Positions 6,342 to 15,387 of a stretch of 45,334 bases of DNA are shown here, piece by piece (position 1 is the stretch's first letter; each line of letters begins with the position of its first letter). The notes beneath the pieces are model-generated. The model searched no databases. It saw nothing but the letters and a program-made list of their open reading frames with translations, and was not told the origin of the DNA. The stretch comes from JBDSRX01 sp047445235. Its GTDB lineage: Bacteria > Patescibacteriota > Dojkabacteria > J137. Both the position numbers and the translations under genes were made by a program. Where the stretch lies: positions 1 to 45,334 of the forward strand of contig JBLGEO010000019.1 of assembly GCA_047445235.1 (NCBI GenBank), in the 5' to 3' direction.

Positions 6342-8376
6342 TCCACTAAGCAGAATAGAAAAAAAGTTTTACGAGATTCGTGAATTTTTTTGGAACTATC
6401 CAGATTATCTAATTGGACCAGGTTCCTTATCTGCACGATTTAGTGTACTTTATCGATCTTCAATACCATATTCTCATTTTATATTCGCAGGTGTTTGTGT
6501 ACTTTTAATATTTTTTTCATCTTTTGTTGTAGATCTTAAGGCACTTATAAAAATTACAGATACTACTTTAATCGAAGGTGTTGTAATGGGAGTAGATGAC
6601 AGTGGAAATATTCAAAAATTAACTAAGGTAAATCCAATTATTCCTTCAAATGTTCAGATTGAAAGAGACTTATCTGAGTTAATTTACGAGCCTTTAATAA
6701 GATATGAATATAAGCAGAATGGAACTGACAAATGGGATGTAACAATTGAGGATGTTCTTGCAGAAAGTGTAATTAAAATTAGAGAAGGAGCTGACTACCA
6801 ATTCAACTTAAGAAAAAATGTTCTATGGCACGATGGAAATCAATTTACAGCAGATGACGTTATTAGAACCTTTGATATTGTTTCTGGTATAGAAAATCGA
6901 AATGAGGCTTATATTAGGGCTATAAAACAATTAAGATGGGAAAAGATAGACGATTTTACAGTTAGAGTTTGTACAAAGGGTTCTGACGATGCAAATAATT
7001 GTAATCAGACAAAGGATAATCCAATCCTTTCTAACTTTTTAGAATTAATTAGTATAAAAATAATTCCTGCCGCTCACTCCAAAGATATAAATTCACAAAA
7101 TATAGATAGCTCTTCACCTGATTTATTTAGAACTCCAGTCGGAACTGGTAAATATAAGTTCTATAGGGTTGATGCTCAATCTGTAAAAATTGTAAGAAAC
7201 GATAAATATTATGGAGAAACAACTGAGTTAAAGGAACCTGGTTTAGATCCATCCGTTGCAGCTAATTACAAGACGGTAAAGATACTTCCAAAGATACAGT
7301 CTATTGAATTCAAGTTTTTTAGAAATCTGGAAGATGCGATTAAAGGTCTACAAAATGGTACAGTTCATACACTCGCAACTATTTCAACAGAGGATAAACA
7401 AACTTTAAATGATTACCCTCAGATAGAAACAAAGTTAAGTCCATTTCTAGTAAATCAATACTGGTCTATGTACTTTAACCTTAGAAAAGATCCAAACGGA
7501 AAGACATTGGGAGCTGACTTTTTTCAAGATGTAAATGTTAGAACTGCAATTTCTGAAGCAGTAAATAGAGATGATTTAATTAAAAACGCACTTCAGGGCA
7601 TTGGACAAGAAGCAATGGGACCAATACCAAATGTTTCTGAGTACTTTAATCCTACTGCAGGCTGGAAAATTTACAATCCAGATGATGCAAGAAAGTTGCT
7701 TGATGCTGCAGGTTGGACAATAAAGAGCAATGCTACGTTTAGAACGAATGCTGACGGAAGAGAAATGAGCTTTTCGCTTTATTATGTAAATAGTTACGAT
7801 AGAATAAATGTTGCTAAATTTATTGAGAGAGATCTAGAAGCTGTTGGAATAAAAGTCCTAATTAATAGAACAGAGCAGCCTGGGCAAGATACATCACCTG
7901 ATGCACCGAATGGTTGGAGTCTTTCTGAGATTAATAATCAGTTCTTATCACCAAGGTTATTTGATGCAATTCTTTATGGAATAAACACATTTATAGATCC
8001 AGACAGATACGAACTATTTTATAGCTCTCAAGAAAAAACTGGTCTTAATATCTCAGGATATGTTGGTACTGCGCAAACAGTTAGACCAAAACCAGCAAGT
8101 GAAAGGAAAGAAGGTGAGAGTTCACTAGTAACTTTACCAAAGGTAGATGCTTTACTAGACGAGACAAGAAGGCTAGACCCAGATACAGAAAAAGATAAGA
8201 GAAAAATAAACTATGACACAATCCAAGAACTTATTGCACAGGATGTGCCAGAAGTATTCTTATACAACCCACAATTTGTATATTACGTAAACTCCAGAGT
8301 TAAGGGAGTCGATTTAACTAATGTTTCTAGTCTAGAGACAAGATTTAGAAATATTGAGAATTTCGAGGTAGATTAA
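6334..8376 (+). CDS. ABC transporter substrate-binding protein, family 5 (peptide/oligopeptide type), membrane-anchored
   Basis: Extracytoplasmic solute-binding protein of the SBP_bac_5 (OppA/DppA) type, 680 residues. An about 46-residue cytoplasmic part precedes one membrane helix (about 47-70) in place of a cleaved signal or lipobox, so it is tethered. The body shows the family pattern: DLSELIYEPLIRYE, then FNLRKNVLWHDGNQFTADDV near residues 155-180, PVGTGKYKF at about 270, and a DARKLLDAAGW segment at about 450. No permease or ATPase genes for peptide import are adjacent. It overlaps secG by 8 bases and its stop overlaps the convergent gene at 8373. Binding specificity cannot be read from the sequence. 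Confidence 0.88.
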   Translation: MFNPLSRIEKKFYEIREFFWNYPDYLIGPGSLSARFSVLYRSSIPYSHFIFAGVCVLLIFFSSFVVDLKALIKITDTTLIEGVVMGVDDSGNIQKLTKVNPIIPSNVQIERDLSELIYEPLIRYEYKQNGTDKWDVTIEDVLAESVIKIREGADYQFNLRKNVLWHDGNQFTADDVIRTFDIVSGIENRNEAYIRAIKQLRWEKIDDFTVRVCTKGSDDANNCNQTKDNPILSNFLELISIKIIPAAHSKDINSQNIDSSSPDLFRTPVGTGKYKFYRVDAQSVKIVRNDKYYGETTELKEPGLDPSVAANYKTVKILPKIQSIEFKFFRNLEDAIKGLQNGTVHTLATISTEDKQTLNDYPQIETKLSPFLVNQYWSMYFNLRKDPNGKTLGADFFQDVNVRTAISEAVNRDDLIKNALQGIGQEAMGPIPNVSEYFNPTAGWKIYNPDDARKLLDAAGWTIKSNATFRTNADGREMSFSLYYVNSYDRINVAKFIERDLEAVGIKVLINRTEQPGQDTSPDAPNGWSLSEINNQFLSPRLFDAILYGINTFIDPDRYELFYSSQEKTGLNISGYVGTAQTVRPKPASERKEGESSLVTLPKVDALLDETRRLDPDTEKDKRKINYDTIQELIAQDVPEVFLYNPQFVYYVNSRVKGVDLTNVSSLETRFRNIENFEVD

Positions 8377-11300
8377 GCCTCGACTGCAATCTGTTTTGGA
8401 TTAATTGTTAACTCATGCTCTTTTTTCCCTATCTCAAGAAGCTCAAGCCATAATGCCCTTACCTCAATATCTTCTGGATCTGCATTTTCAATTAATTCTA
8501 GTAAATCTGGATTTGCTGATCTTAGTTGTGCTTTGATCCACATTTCCCAAGCCTCGGCTGGTTTACCATCTACTCCAATAACATCCTCTGCCACACTAGT
8601 AATAAAACTACCATAAGTACCTTCTGTAGATCTGATTCTATTTAGAAGTGAATATATAATATTGTCATCACCTCTTCTTTCTGCAAGTAACCTCCCCGCA
8701 ACCCTTTGTCCAATAATTTTGGTAAATCCACTAACGTGTGCCGTGTATATTCTTATTACTATGTCTCTATTTGCTAGATCTAATGGAAAGACCTCATTAA
8801 GTTTTGCATCACTCAAAAGAAATTTTCTGATTTCCATTGCTCTATCTCTGTAAAAGACTTTTAAACTTTCTAAATCATCTTGAGTCAGTTCTTCAGTATT
8901 GTGCTTACCTACTGTTTTTGAAGCAACAAGTTCTGAACCAGGAAAAGTCTCAGAGTAATCTTTTTCCTTAGATAATTTTGTAAGTTCACCACCCAATGCC
9001 TTCGATGCAACTGCCGCAGATTTTCTGTTATCCATAATTAATTGTGCTGTTTCAGCATCGGCCATTTCGTATATCTGATAGCTCGTTTTGTACTCAAAAC
9101 CTTTATCCTTTAGATATGGCACAATTATATTCTGCATAATTTCCAGTTGACCCGGTGTTCGAGGGAAAGTATCAACATCTGCTCCATCAAAACCTTGTAG
9201 TGCTATCTTAATCATTTCAAATATAACCATAAGTGTCATAAAATCGTCATTGACCATTCCACCTCCTCTAACCAATTCACTAAGTGTTCTTCGAGCAATA
9301 GGACCTGCATAGTTGAATCTCTCATCACCATCTCTAGGGACAGAGACTCTATCGGTTCCAGTTCCAGTCTCACCAATGTTTGCACCAAAGGTCTCAGTAA
9401 TGAACTTTCTCAAAGCTAAAACATTCTCATTACTTGTTTGGATTTCTAATACACCAAAATTATTTAATTCTTTAATAACTTTTTTATTTGTTCTTGCAAA
9501 AGCACCTTTCCCAACACCTTGATATCCGACAATAACTTTGTGAAGAATACCCATCATCTCCAGAAGATCTAGGGTCAAACATAGTAGATCAAGCAATCGA
9601 TATAAATATTTTTGGGATATTTTTGCGAAAATAAAATCAGTAAAACTCTGTTTATCTTTTAGACCAACATATTTTTTCATTATGTCCCAGTCATCCGCAA
9701 TAAACTTACCTTTCCCAGTCTCAGAACTTTTTGCAGGTAATAGCATTGAAATCTGCGAATTAAAGATCATCATCAAGTCGTTTAAAGGGGAAACAATATT
9801 TTCAAGTTCCCATCTTTCTCTCTCTTCCTTGCCTTCTGGTCGCTCAGTTAGATCAACAGTTGTAGCAATTTTTTTAATTCTATTTTCTAACTCGTCCATT
9901 ACCCATTCAAAATTAGCTTCTACATTCGAATCAAGACCAATTACTTTTTCTTCGTTACCATCTGCAGCCACTTTCTTTGGATAGGTTATAACAACCTCTT
10001 TTGATCCTTTCTCTACAATAGGTTCGTCTGTAACTGTATCCATCAAAGCTGGTACAATAACCTCATTAGCGTTATACCTTGTGGCCTCTTCATAAGCTAC
10101 ATATTCAAATACTCTTCTAAATATTTCCCGACTTTGAATGTGAAGTCTTAAGAGAAACATTATGGCTTTTGGGTTATTCTCCCTACTCATAAGTTCTTTA
10201 TTTGTTAAATTGAATAACTTATTATATTGAAATGACTCTTGGTAATTTATAATTAGCCCTTGAGAGTTTTTAGGGTCAGGTAAAACCTCCCTTGTTTTCT
10301 TTCTCATTACTCTCACAGCATTTAACACATCTGTAAGGCTTACTTCAGCACTTTCAAAATTTACTTCACTCAAATCAATTGGATTCTCTTTTATTACTGT
10401 ATCTTCATTACTTATTTCATTTCTTACTCTAAACTTCTCTAATCTTATTGCCAAATTTTCTGCAAGGGCTGACATTGGAAGCGAAGTATCGAAAATTGTT
10501 ACATGCGCCAGTGTTAAAACCTGTGTATATAATGGAATAATTGTTCTCCAGAGTGCAGTATTTGTATTTCGAATTTGCTCAATTGTAAACTCGATTGTAC
10601 TTAAAGACATTCCAGCATTCAAATAATCGTTTGAATTTATTTCATCATTGAATCTTCGTAGGTAATTAACAATTGTTTCAGATCTATATAAATCAATTCC
10701 TTCAAGTGTAGCTGGTACTTTTTCATTTGTTTTTGTAATTGGAGCAAAATCTAGCTCGTCTTGTAGAACAGCAGTTTCGTCAATCTTTTCCATATTTGGA
10801 TTATTAATATTTATTTTTGGATTAAATGTCATACCTTCAATATAAAGGTATAGCATAGTAAAGTATTTTATTAAATCTTTTGATTGTCTTAAAAAGTAAT
10901 CCCTTAGGAACTTCTTTCCTTCTTGAACCACCTGCCCTCTTATTAGAGGTAGTAACTCTACCTTAGAAAGAAAAGCCAAAATTATCAATCTTTCTTCATT
11001 TGTAATTCTGTATGGAATATTCTCGAAGTTATTTTTAAATAAGAATCCTCTTGTTTCATTTAAGGCATTCAGTCTGTTTTCTTTTGCTTGTATTATTTCT
11101 TCTGCAAGATTAATCCTTACTGAGAACTTTTCTATAAAGCCTCGTGCTCTAATCGGATCTTCTAACAATAACTTTTCTTGCATAGTTCGAGCTAGAGATA
11201 AGGCAGTTTGTTCCATTTCTTTGTTACCTACTTCTATTGCAGCATTATATAAGTCAAAAATATCTATCTTATGAGTCAAGTCAGTATTATCTTGAAGTAC

Positions 11301-11471
11301 ATAGATACTATCCCAATCAATATCATAAATGGTTCCATTAAGCCGAGCCATTGTTACTTTATGTGTGTGAGTATTGGTAAGGTACTTTATTTTAAAGCCG
11401 GGGTGATTAAAGGATATTTTGGATCCTACAGAAAGTTCGAGGCAATTTTCTTGTTCGGTTATTTTATCCAA
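8373..11471 (-). CDS. Large hypothetical cytoplasmic protein, 1032 aa
   Basis: I do not recognise any domain. No signal peptide, membrane segment, Walker motif or cysteine cluster is visible. The N-terminal about 65 residues (ELSVGSKISFNHPGFKIKYL... GTIYDIDWDSIYVL) look like a small beta-domain, and the rest appears helical with many Leu/Ile/Glu/Arg periodicities. The start is a TTG at 11471: an in-frame TAG lies 3 codons upstream, the first Met is residue 41, and a promoter with extended -10 ends 28 bases before the TTG. The gene is alone on its strand, divergent from mraZ, and its stop overlaps the preceding convergent gene by 3 bases. Confidence 0.75.
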   Translation of the reverse strand: MDKITEQENCLELSVGSKISFNHPGFKIKYLTNTHTHKVTMARLNGTIYDIDWDSIYVLQDNTDLTHKIDIFDLYNAAIEVGNKEMEQTALSLARTMQEKLLLEDPIRARGFIEKFSVRINLAEEIIQAKENRLNALNETRGFLFKNNFENIPYRITNEERLIILAFLSKVELLPLIRGQVVQEGKKFLRDYFLRQSKDLIKYFTMLYLYIEGMTFNPKININNPNMEKIDETAVLQDELDFAPITKTNEKVPATLEGIDLYRSETIVNYLRRFNDEINSNDYLNAGMSLSTIEFTIEQIRNTNTALWRTIIPLYTQVLTLAHVTIFDTSLPMSALAENLAIRLEKFRVRNEISNEDTVIKENPIDLSEVNFESAEVSLTDVLNAVRVMRKKTREVLPDPKNSQGLIINYQESFQYNKLFNLTNKELMSRENNPKAIMFLLRLHIQSREIFRRVFEYVAYEEATRYNANEVIVPALMDTVTDEPIVEKGSKEVVITYPKKVAADGNEEKVIGLDSNVEANFEWVMDELENRIKKIATTVDLTERPEGKEERERWELENIVSPLNDLMMIFNSQISMLLPAKSSETGKGKFIADDWDIMKKYVGLKDKQSFTDFIFAKISQKYLYRLLDLLCLTLDLLEMMGILHKVIVGYQGVGKGAFARTNKKVIKELNNFGVLEIQTSNENVLALRKFITETFGANIGETGTGTDRVSVPRDGDERFNYAGPIARRTLSELVRGGGMVNDDFMTLMVIFEMIKIALQGFDGADVDTFPRTPGQLEIMQNIIVPYLKDKGFEYKTSYQIYEMADAETAQLIMDNRKSAAVASKALGGELTKLSKEKDYSETFPGSELVASKTVGKHNTEELTQDDLESLKVFYRDRAMEIRKFLLSDAKLNEVFPLDLANRDIVIRIYTAHVSGFTKIIGQRVAGRLLAERRGDDNIIYSLLNRIRSTEGTYGSFITSVAEDVIGVDGKPAEAWEMWIKAQLRSANPDLLELIENADPEDIEVRALWLELLEIGKKEHELTINPKQIAVEA

Positions 11472-11499
11472 ATCAAGCTATAAACTATATTAGTTATCG

Positions 11500-11528
11500 A
11501 TTTTAGCATTCTAAATGCCCCTTAACAA
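11500..11528 (-). promoter_or_regulatory. Promoter for the 1032-aa gene
   Basis: Minus strand: -35 TTGTTA (11528-11523), 17-bp spacer, -10 TAAAAT (11505-11500) with TG one base upstream of the -10 (extended -10). It ends 28 bases before the TTG start. Confidence 0.65.
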
Positions 11529-11641
11529 TATTTTTGTTACTAAAAAGTGCTGATTTAATTTTTATAATATTGTATTAACTTTCTATTCAACCACAATATA
11601 TTGTATCTACTAATCTAGTAATATTTTCCTTCTTATTCTCA

Positions 11642-11670
11642 TTGACTTTGAATCAAATTATTCTTATTAT
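11642..11670 (+). promoter_or_regulatory. Promoter of the mraZ (dcw) operon
   Basis: -35 TTGACT (11642-11647), 17-bp spacer, -10 TATTAT (11665-11670). The expected transcription start near 11677 falls at the first MraZ box. Confidence 0.75.
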
Positions 11671-11678
11671 GGAGATAA

Positions 11679-11694
11679 GTGGTGAAAGGTGGTG
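11679..11694 (+). promoter_or_regulatory. MraZ operator: two GTGGTG direct repeats
   Basis: GTGGTG at 11679-11684 and again at 11689-11694, exactly 10 bases apart (one helical turn), just downstream of the -10 box of the mraZ promoter. MraZ proteins are known to bind short G-rich direct repeats (GTG/TGGG type, 10-bp spacing) ahead of their own gene, so this is very probably the autoregulatory site. Confidence 0.8.
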
Positions 11695-11761
11695 AATTGA
11701 TAAAAACAAATGCATTTTTAACTATTTTTACAATTCTTCCAATCTCCTTATTTTGTCCACT

Positions 11762-12181
11762 ATGTTGATAGGTGAATATTCGGTTCAAATTGGCGAAAAG
11801 AACAGGATCGCAATCCCAAAGAGGTTAAGAGATAACCTGGAGGGAAAGCTCTTTCTAACGCGAGGTTACGAAAACTGTTTAATTCTTGTAGACGAAAATA
11901 GATGGAGTAAACTTATTTCCGAAATAAATAAGAGCCCACTATTAAGCCTAACGGTTAGAGATACAAAACGATTTATATTAGGAGGAGCTGTTGAGCTAGA
12001 GCCTGATAGTCAAGGTAGGATTGTAATAACTGACGAGTTAAAGGGATTTTCTACAATAGACCAGAAAGTAACCTTTCTGGGAGTTGGTGAATGGGTAGAA
12101 GTCTGGTCAGAGCAAAAATGGAAGGAAAAACTAAATATTTTAGGTAAAAGCGTATCCGATTTAGCTGAAAAGCTAGGTTAA
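11762..12181 (+). CDS. mraZ: Transcriptional regulator MraZ
   Basis: DNA-binding regulator of the division/cell-wall cluster, with two AbrB-like domains that form a ring. I place the start at the ATG 11762, giving MLIGEYSVQIGEKNRIAIPK, which lines up with the usual MFxGEYxHxLDxKGRxxIP opening; a TTG three codons earlier is possible but less likely. The second half repeats the fold (GGAVELEPDSQGRIVITDEL), with the conserved DxQGRIxIP-like motif. About 139 residues is normal. The leader of about 85 bases is longer than at other genes here and contains the two MraZ boxes. It is followed after 5 bases by rsmH. Confidence 0.95.
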   Translation: MLIGEYSVQIGEKNRIAIPKRLRDNLEGKLFLTRGYENCLILVDENRWSKLISEINKSPLLSLTVRDTKRFILGGAVELEPDSQGRIVITDELKGFSTIDQKVTFLGVGEWVEVWSEQKWKEKLNILGKSVSDLAEKLG

Positions 12182-12186
12182 GCAAT

Positions 12187-13125
12187 ATGAAGCACATTAC
12201 AGTACTAAAAAAAGAAACAGTAGACTTATTATCCCCTAAAGATAATGGCTTTTACGCCGATTTAACACTTGGAGGTGCTGGTCACTTAAAAGAGCTCCTG
12301 ACTAGAGCAGAAAATTTAACTGTATTGGCTTTCGATATCGATAAAAATAATATTAGTGAATTTTTAAGAACAGAAAAACTAGAAGAATCTGAAAAAGTAA
12401 AAGTGGGTAGTTCCACCGTGTATTTAATTAACGATAACTTTTCTAAATTGGATTTCTATATTGAAAAATTCGGTTTAGAGAAATTAGATGGTGTTATTGC
12501 TGATCTTGGATGGTCGATGGATCAATTAACAACTGTAGAAGGAATGTCTTACGAAGATAAAGATGCAGATTTAGACATGAGAATGGATACAAACTTAGGT
12601 GTAAAGGCGAGTGATCTCCTAAATGCACTTGGTAAAAACGAACTTGGTGAAATGTTCAAAAAATACTCAGATGTCTATGGTTCCCAGAATTCAAAACTTG
12701 TAGAAGAAATAAAAGCATACAGAAAGAAGAGATTAATAATGACAGTAGAAGATTTTTTAAGGATTGTTGATAAAGCTTTTGGACTTCAGAATGCAGACCC
12801 TAAAGGTAAAAGTAGAAAGTTTCAGACATATTCGAAATTGTTTCAAGCGTTAAGAATTGCTGTAAATAATGAGTATGGAAATTTAAATACAATCGTAAAA
12901 ACAGCATTTGAATCCCTAAAAGAAGGTGGAGTGTTTTCAATTATAACTTTCCACTCAGGCGAAGATAAGATTGTAGATGTATATTTTTCAACATTAATAT
13001 CCACTGGAAAAGCAGAAATAGTTTCAACATCAGGAAAAGATAAGTATTTTAGACCTACCGTTGATGAGTTATTAGCAAACATAAGCGCAAGAAGTGCAAA
13101 ACTATGGGGAATAAAAAAACTATAA
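12187..13125 (+). CDS. rsmH: 16S rRNA (cytosine(1402)-N(4))-methyltransferase RsmH
   Basis: S-adenosylmethionine-dependent methyltransferase (MraW) that modifies C1402 in the decoding centre of 16S rRNA. The start MKHITVLKKETVDLL matches HIPVLLxExVxxL, followed by ADLTLGGAGHLKELL (SAM-binding motif I; canonical DxTxGxGGH), AFDID (motif II) and DGVIADLGWSMDQL (canonical DGILxDLGVSSxQL). YSKLFQALRIAVNNE and FHSGEDKIV match the conserved C-terminal motifs (FQALRIxVNxEL, FHSLEDRxVK). At 312 residues it is a normal length. The stop overlaps the next ATG as TAATG. Confidence 0.96.
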   Translation: MKHITVLKKETVDLLSPKDNGFYADLTLGGAGHLKELLTRAENLTVLAFDIDKNNISEFLRTEKLEESEKVKVGSSTVYLINDNFSKLDFYIEKFGLEKLDGVIADLGWSMDQLTTVEGMSYEDKDADLDMRMDTNLGVKASDLLNALGKNELGEMFKKYSDVYGSQNSKLVEEIKAYRKKRLIMTVEDFLRIVDKAFGLQNADPKGKSRKFQTYSKLFQALRIAVNNEYGNLNTIVKTAFESLKEGGVFSIITFHSGEDKIVDVYFSTLISTGKAEIVSTSGKDKYFRPTVDELLANISARSAKLWGIKKL

Positions 13126-13463
13126 TGCAAAGACTAATTACAAACAAAAAAATAATATCTTTCAAAAAAATTAATAAGAAATTATTTACAATTAACGCAA
13201 TCTTAGTTATTGGTTTCTTTGGCTCGCAAATTTTAGTTACATCAGTCCTAGGAACAAAAACCCAAGAGATTGATGAAATTAGACAGACAAAAGATGATTT
13301 GAGACTTCAAAATGAGATTTTAACTGCACAAATTGACAAGGCTAAAACAATAAATGCTTCGCAAGAATTAATCGACAGATTAAAACTATCTGCTAAAGAC
13401 GTTACGTTCCTAAACGATAAAACTCCAGATGATTTAGCATATGACCAGAATCAAGCACAGTAA
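13125..13463 (+). CDS. FtsL-like septum protein
   Basis: Short protein in the ftsL position between rsmH and ftsI. I prefer the ATG at 13125, which overlaps the rsmH stop as TAATG, over an ATG 21 bases earlier. The shape is right for FtsL/DivIC: a basic cytoplasmic N-terminus (about 20 residues), one membrane helix (about 21-43) and then a coiled coil with heptad Leu/Ile (QEIDEIRQTKDDLRLQNEIL). FtsL helps recruit and activate the septal FtsWI synthase. Sequence identity in this family is always low, so the call rests on position and architecture. The end overlaps ftsI by 23 bases. Confidence 0.65.
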   Translation: MQRLITNKKIISFKKINKKLFTINAILVIGFFGSQILVTSVLGTKTQEIDEIRQTKDDLRLQNEILTAQIDKAKTINASQELIDRLKLSAKDVTFLNDKTPDDLAYDQNQAQ

Positions 13464-15231
13464 CGACAACCTTGCTTCTAAAGTGAGAACCTTCTACATG
13501 ATGGCTTTCTTTATGGGCATACTAATTGTTGCTTTTTGTCTTAGATGGCAAGTAGTTGAGGCACAAAAATTCATTGAGTACGCAAAAAGCAGATCAATTA
13601 CTTCAGAACTAAAGTCTTATCGAGGAGCAATCTATTCTAAAGATGGTACAACCCTTGCTTACTCTGAGCCGAGATTTAATATTTATGTATGGATGGACGA
13701 TCTTATTCTTGCAGAAACTAACGGAACTCAAACAAGACAAGAATTTTATAATAAAATGTCTGCAGCTATCGGACAAAAACCATCAGACGTACAAACTGTT
13801 ATAGAAAACTACTATTCACAAAAGATTAGATGGATTCCCATCGCAAAAGATCTAACAAATACTGAATACGATAAGATAAATGCTTTATATCGAGATACAG
13901 ATCCGTCAAGAAAACTTACTGGCTGGGATTATGAAGTTACTTCTAAAAGAATTTATCCAGAGGGAAGGCTGGCTTCACAATTGGTGGGACTAACAAACGA
14001 AGTGAATGGAAAACTAACAGGTGTTGGAGGAATTGAAGAACATTACGATGGACTTCTAAACCCCAGACAAGGATTTTTAACTGGAGAGAAGGATGCAATC
14101 GGTCAGACTGTTACAATGGCACTACAACAGACTATAGAACCAAAAAACGGTAGTTCTGTATATACAACAATAGATAAGAACCTGCAGAAAGTTATTGAAC
14201 AAAAATTAAAAGAAGGAGTAGAGCAATATAAGTCAATTTCAGGATCTGTAGTTATAGAAGATCCAAAAACAGGATCAATTATGGCTATGGCAAACTATCC
14301 AGACTACGACCCTAATATTAGAGCAGAGAAGGATCCTCAGGCATATGGTAACTCTGCAACACTACGACCATACGAAGCAGGATCAATCGGAAAGATAATG
14401 ACATTGTCAACAGCAGTAGATATGGGAATAGTAAATAAAGACACAGTTGTTCTTCCAAATGGTCACCAAGGTTGCGAGACAATCCATCCAGACTTACCAC
14501 CACTTTGTACTTGGGATAAATTACCAGTTAATGGACCAATGAAAGCTTTTGAATGTTTCTATAAATCCGACAACATTTGCTTCTTCCATTTAGCAGAAAT
14601 GATAAATAGAAAAGATATGTACTCTTATTTTGCAAAATTTGGTGTTGGAAGTGCCAGCGGAATTGATTTAGGAAGAACTGATTCTTACGGACTTTGGAAA
14701 GATTATACAGATTGGAACATTGGAGACGTTGCGGCATTCTCTTTTGGACACGGTTATCAAGTTAACTTAGTTCAAGCAGCAGATTATGTTTCTACAATTG
14801 CAAATTTCGGAGTAAGAATGAAACCAAGAGTAGTAGATAAGGTAGTTGATAGCGATGGAAATGTAAAAGACTATAAACCAATTGTAGTAGAAAGAGCTGT
14901 AACAAAAGAAACATCAGATAAGATGGTAGAAATGATGAATATTAACTTCGATTTTAGTACACCAGAATGGTACAACAAAGAGTTATTCAACGATTACTAC
15001 CTTGGAGTTAAATCTGGAACAGCTCTTCTTGTAGAGAATGGAGTTTACGTCGACGATATTAACGCATCTTTTGTAGGTTTCGATGCATCCCCAGAGAGGA
15101 CTTTTGTAATGACACTATGGTTAGAGAAACCAGAAAATCAATTATCATTTTATAACTCTAGACCGCTTTGGCTAGATATGTTTGCAGCAGTTAAGGATAT
15201 TATTGGAGTTCCAAGAAAAGGTACATTCTAG
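13441..15231 (+). CDS. ftsI: Penicillin-binding protein 2/FtsI, septal peptidoglycan transpeptidase
   Basis: Class B penicillin-binding protein that cross-links septal peptidoglycan. It has a short N-terminal tail, one membrane helix (about 16-36), a dimerisation domain with RGAIYSKDGTTLAYS (canonical RGxIxDRNGxxLA) and a transpeptidase domain. The active-site motifs are complete but variant: SIGK at Ser315-Lys318 (usually STFK), SDN at 376-378, and KSGTA at 524-528 (usually KTGTA). At 596 residues it is within the family range. It overlaps the ftsL-like gene, and the cluster ends here; mur genes and ftsW that often follow are absent, and murG lies about 19 kb away. Confidence 0.93.
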   Translation: MTRIKHSNDNLASKVRTFYMMAFFMGILIVAFCLRWQVVEAQKFIEYAKSRSITSELKSYRGAIYSKDGTTLAYSEPRFNIYVWMDDLILAETNGTQTRQEFYNKMSAAIGQKPSDVQTVIENYYSQKIRWIPIAKDLTNTEYDKINALYRDTDPSRKLTGWDYEVTSKRIYPEGRLASQLVGLTNEVNGKLTGVGGIEEHYDGLLNPRQGFLTGEKDAIGQTVTMALQQTIEPKNGSSVYTTIDKNLQKVIEQKLKEGVEQYKSISGSVVIEDPKTGSIMAMANYPDYDPNIRAEKDPQAYGNSATLRPYEAGSIGKIMTLSTAVDMGIVNKDTVVLPNGHQGCETIHPDLPPLCTWDKLPVNGPMKAFECFYKSDNICFFHLAEMINRKDMYSYFAKFGVGSASGIDLGRTDSYGLWKDYTDWNIGDVAAFSFGHGYQVNLVQAADYVSTIANFGVRMKPRVVDKVVDSDGNVKDYKPIVVERAVTKETSDKMVEMMNINFDFSTPEWYNKELFNDYYLGVKSGTALLVENGVYVDDINASFVGFDASPERTFVMTLWLEKPENQLSFYNSRPLWLDMFAAVKDIIGVPRKGTF

Positions 15232-15387
15232 ACTTTACCACCTAAATTACCCACTTAGCAGTCAACGCTTAACAGAGTTACATTACACTATAGAGTGGCA
15301 GTCACTCTAGTTTCGTGTTGTGAGTTAAGAGTTTCGTGTTGAATAAGGATGAGATTCATCGCGTAACTCGTAACGCGCAACGAGTTA
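15232..15387. repeat. Convergent-gap palindromic repeat, copy A
   Basis: Gap between ftsI and a convergent operon. It begins ACTTTACCACCT (15232-15243), carries a 7-bp hairpin TAGAGTG/CACTCTA (15291-15309) that includes GAGTGGCAGT, then an imperfect palindrome (arms about 15312-15344 and 15354-15387) built from GAGTTA/GTTACGAGTTACG-like units. The same landmarks occur at 34093 and 34153. The right arm runs into the stop codon of the next gene. Confidence 0.7.

Noticed and set aside
8373..11471. Relation of the 1032-residue protein to the 184/205-residue paralogues
   Set aside because: A segment (MLYLYIEGMTFNPKI) is faintly like their YYVLSNVQEIRPGI core, but the match is too short and loose to claim.
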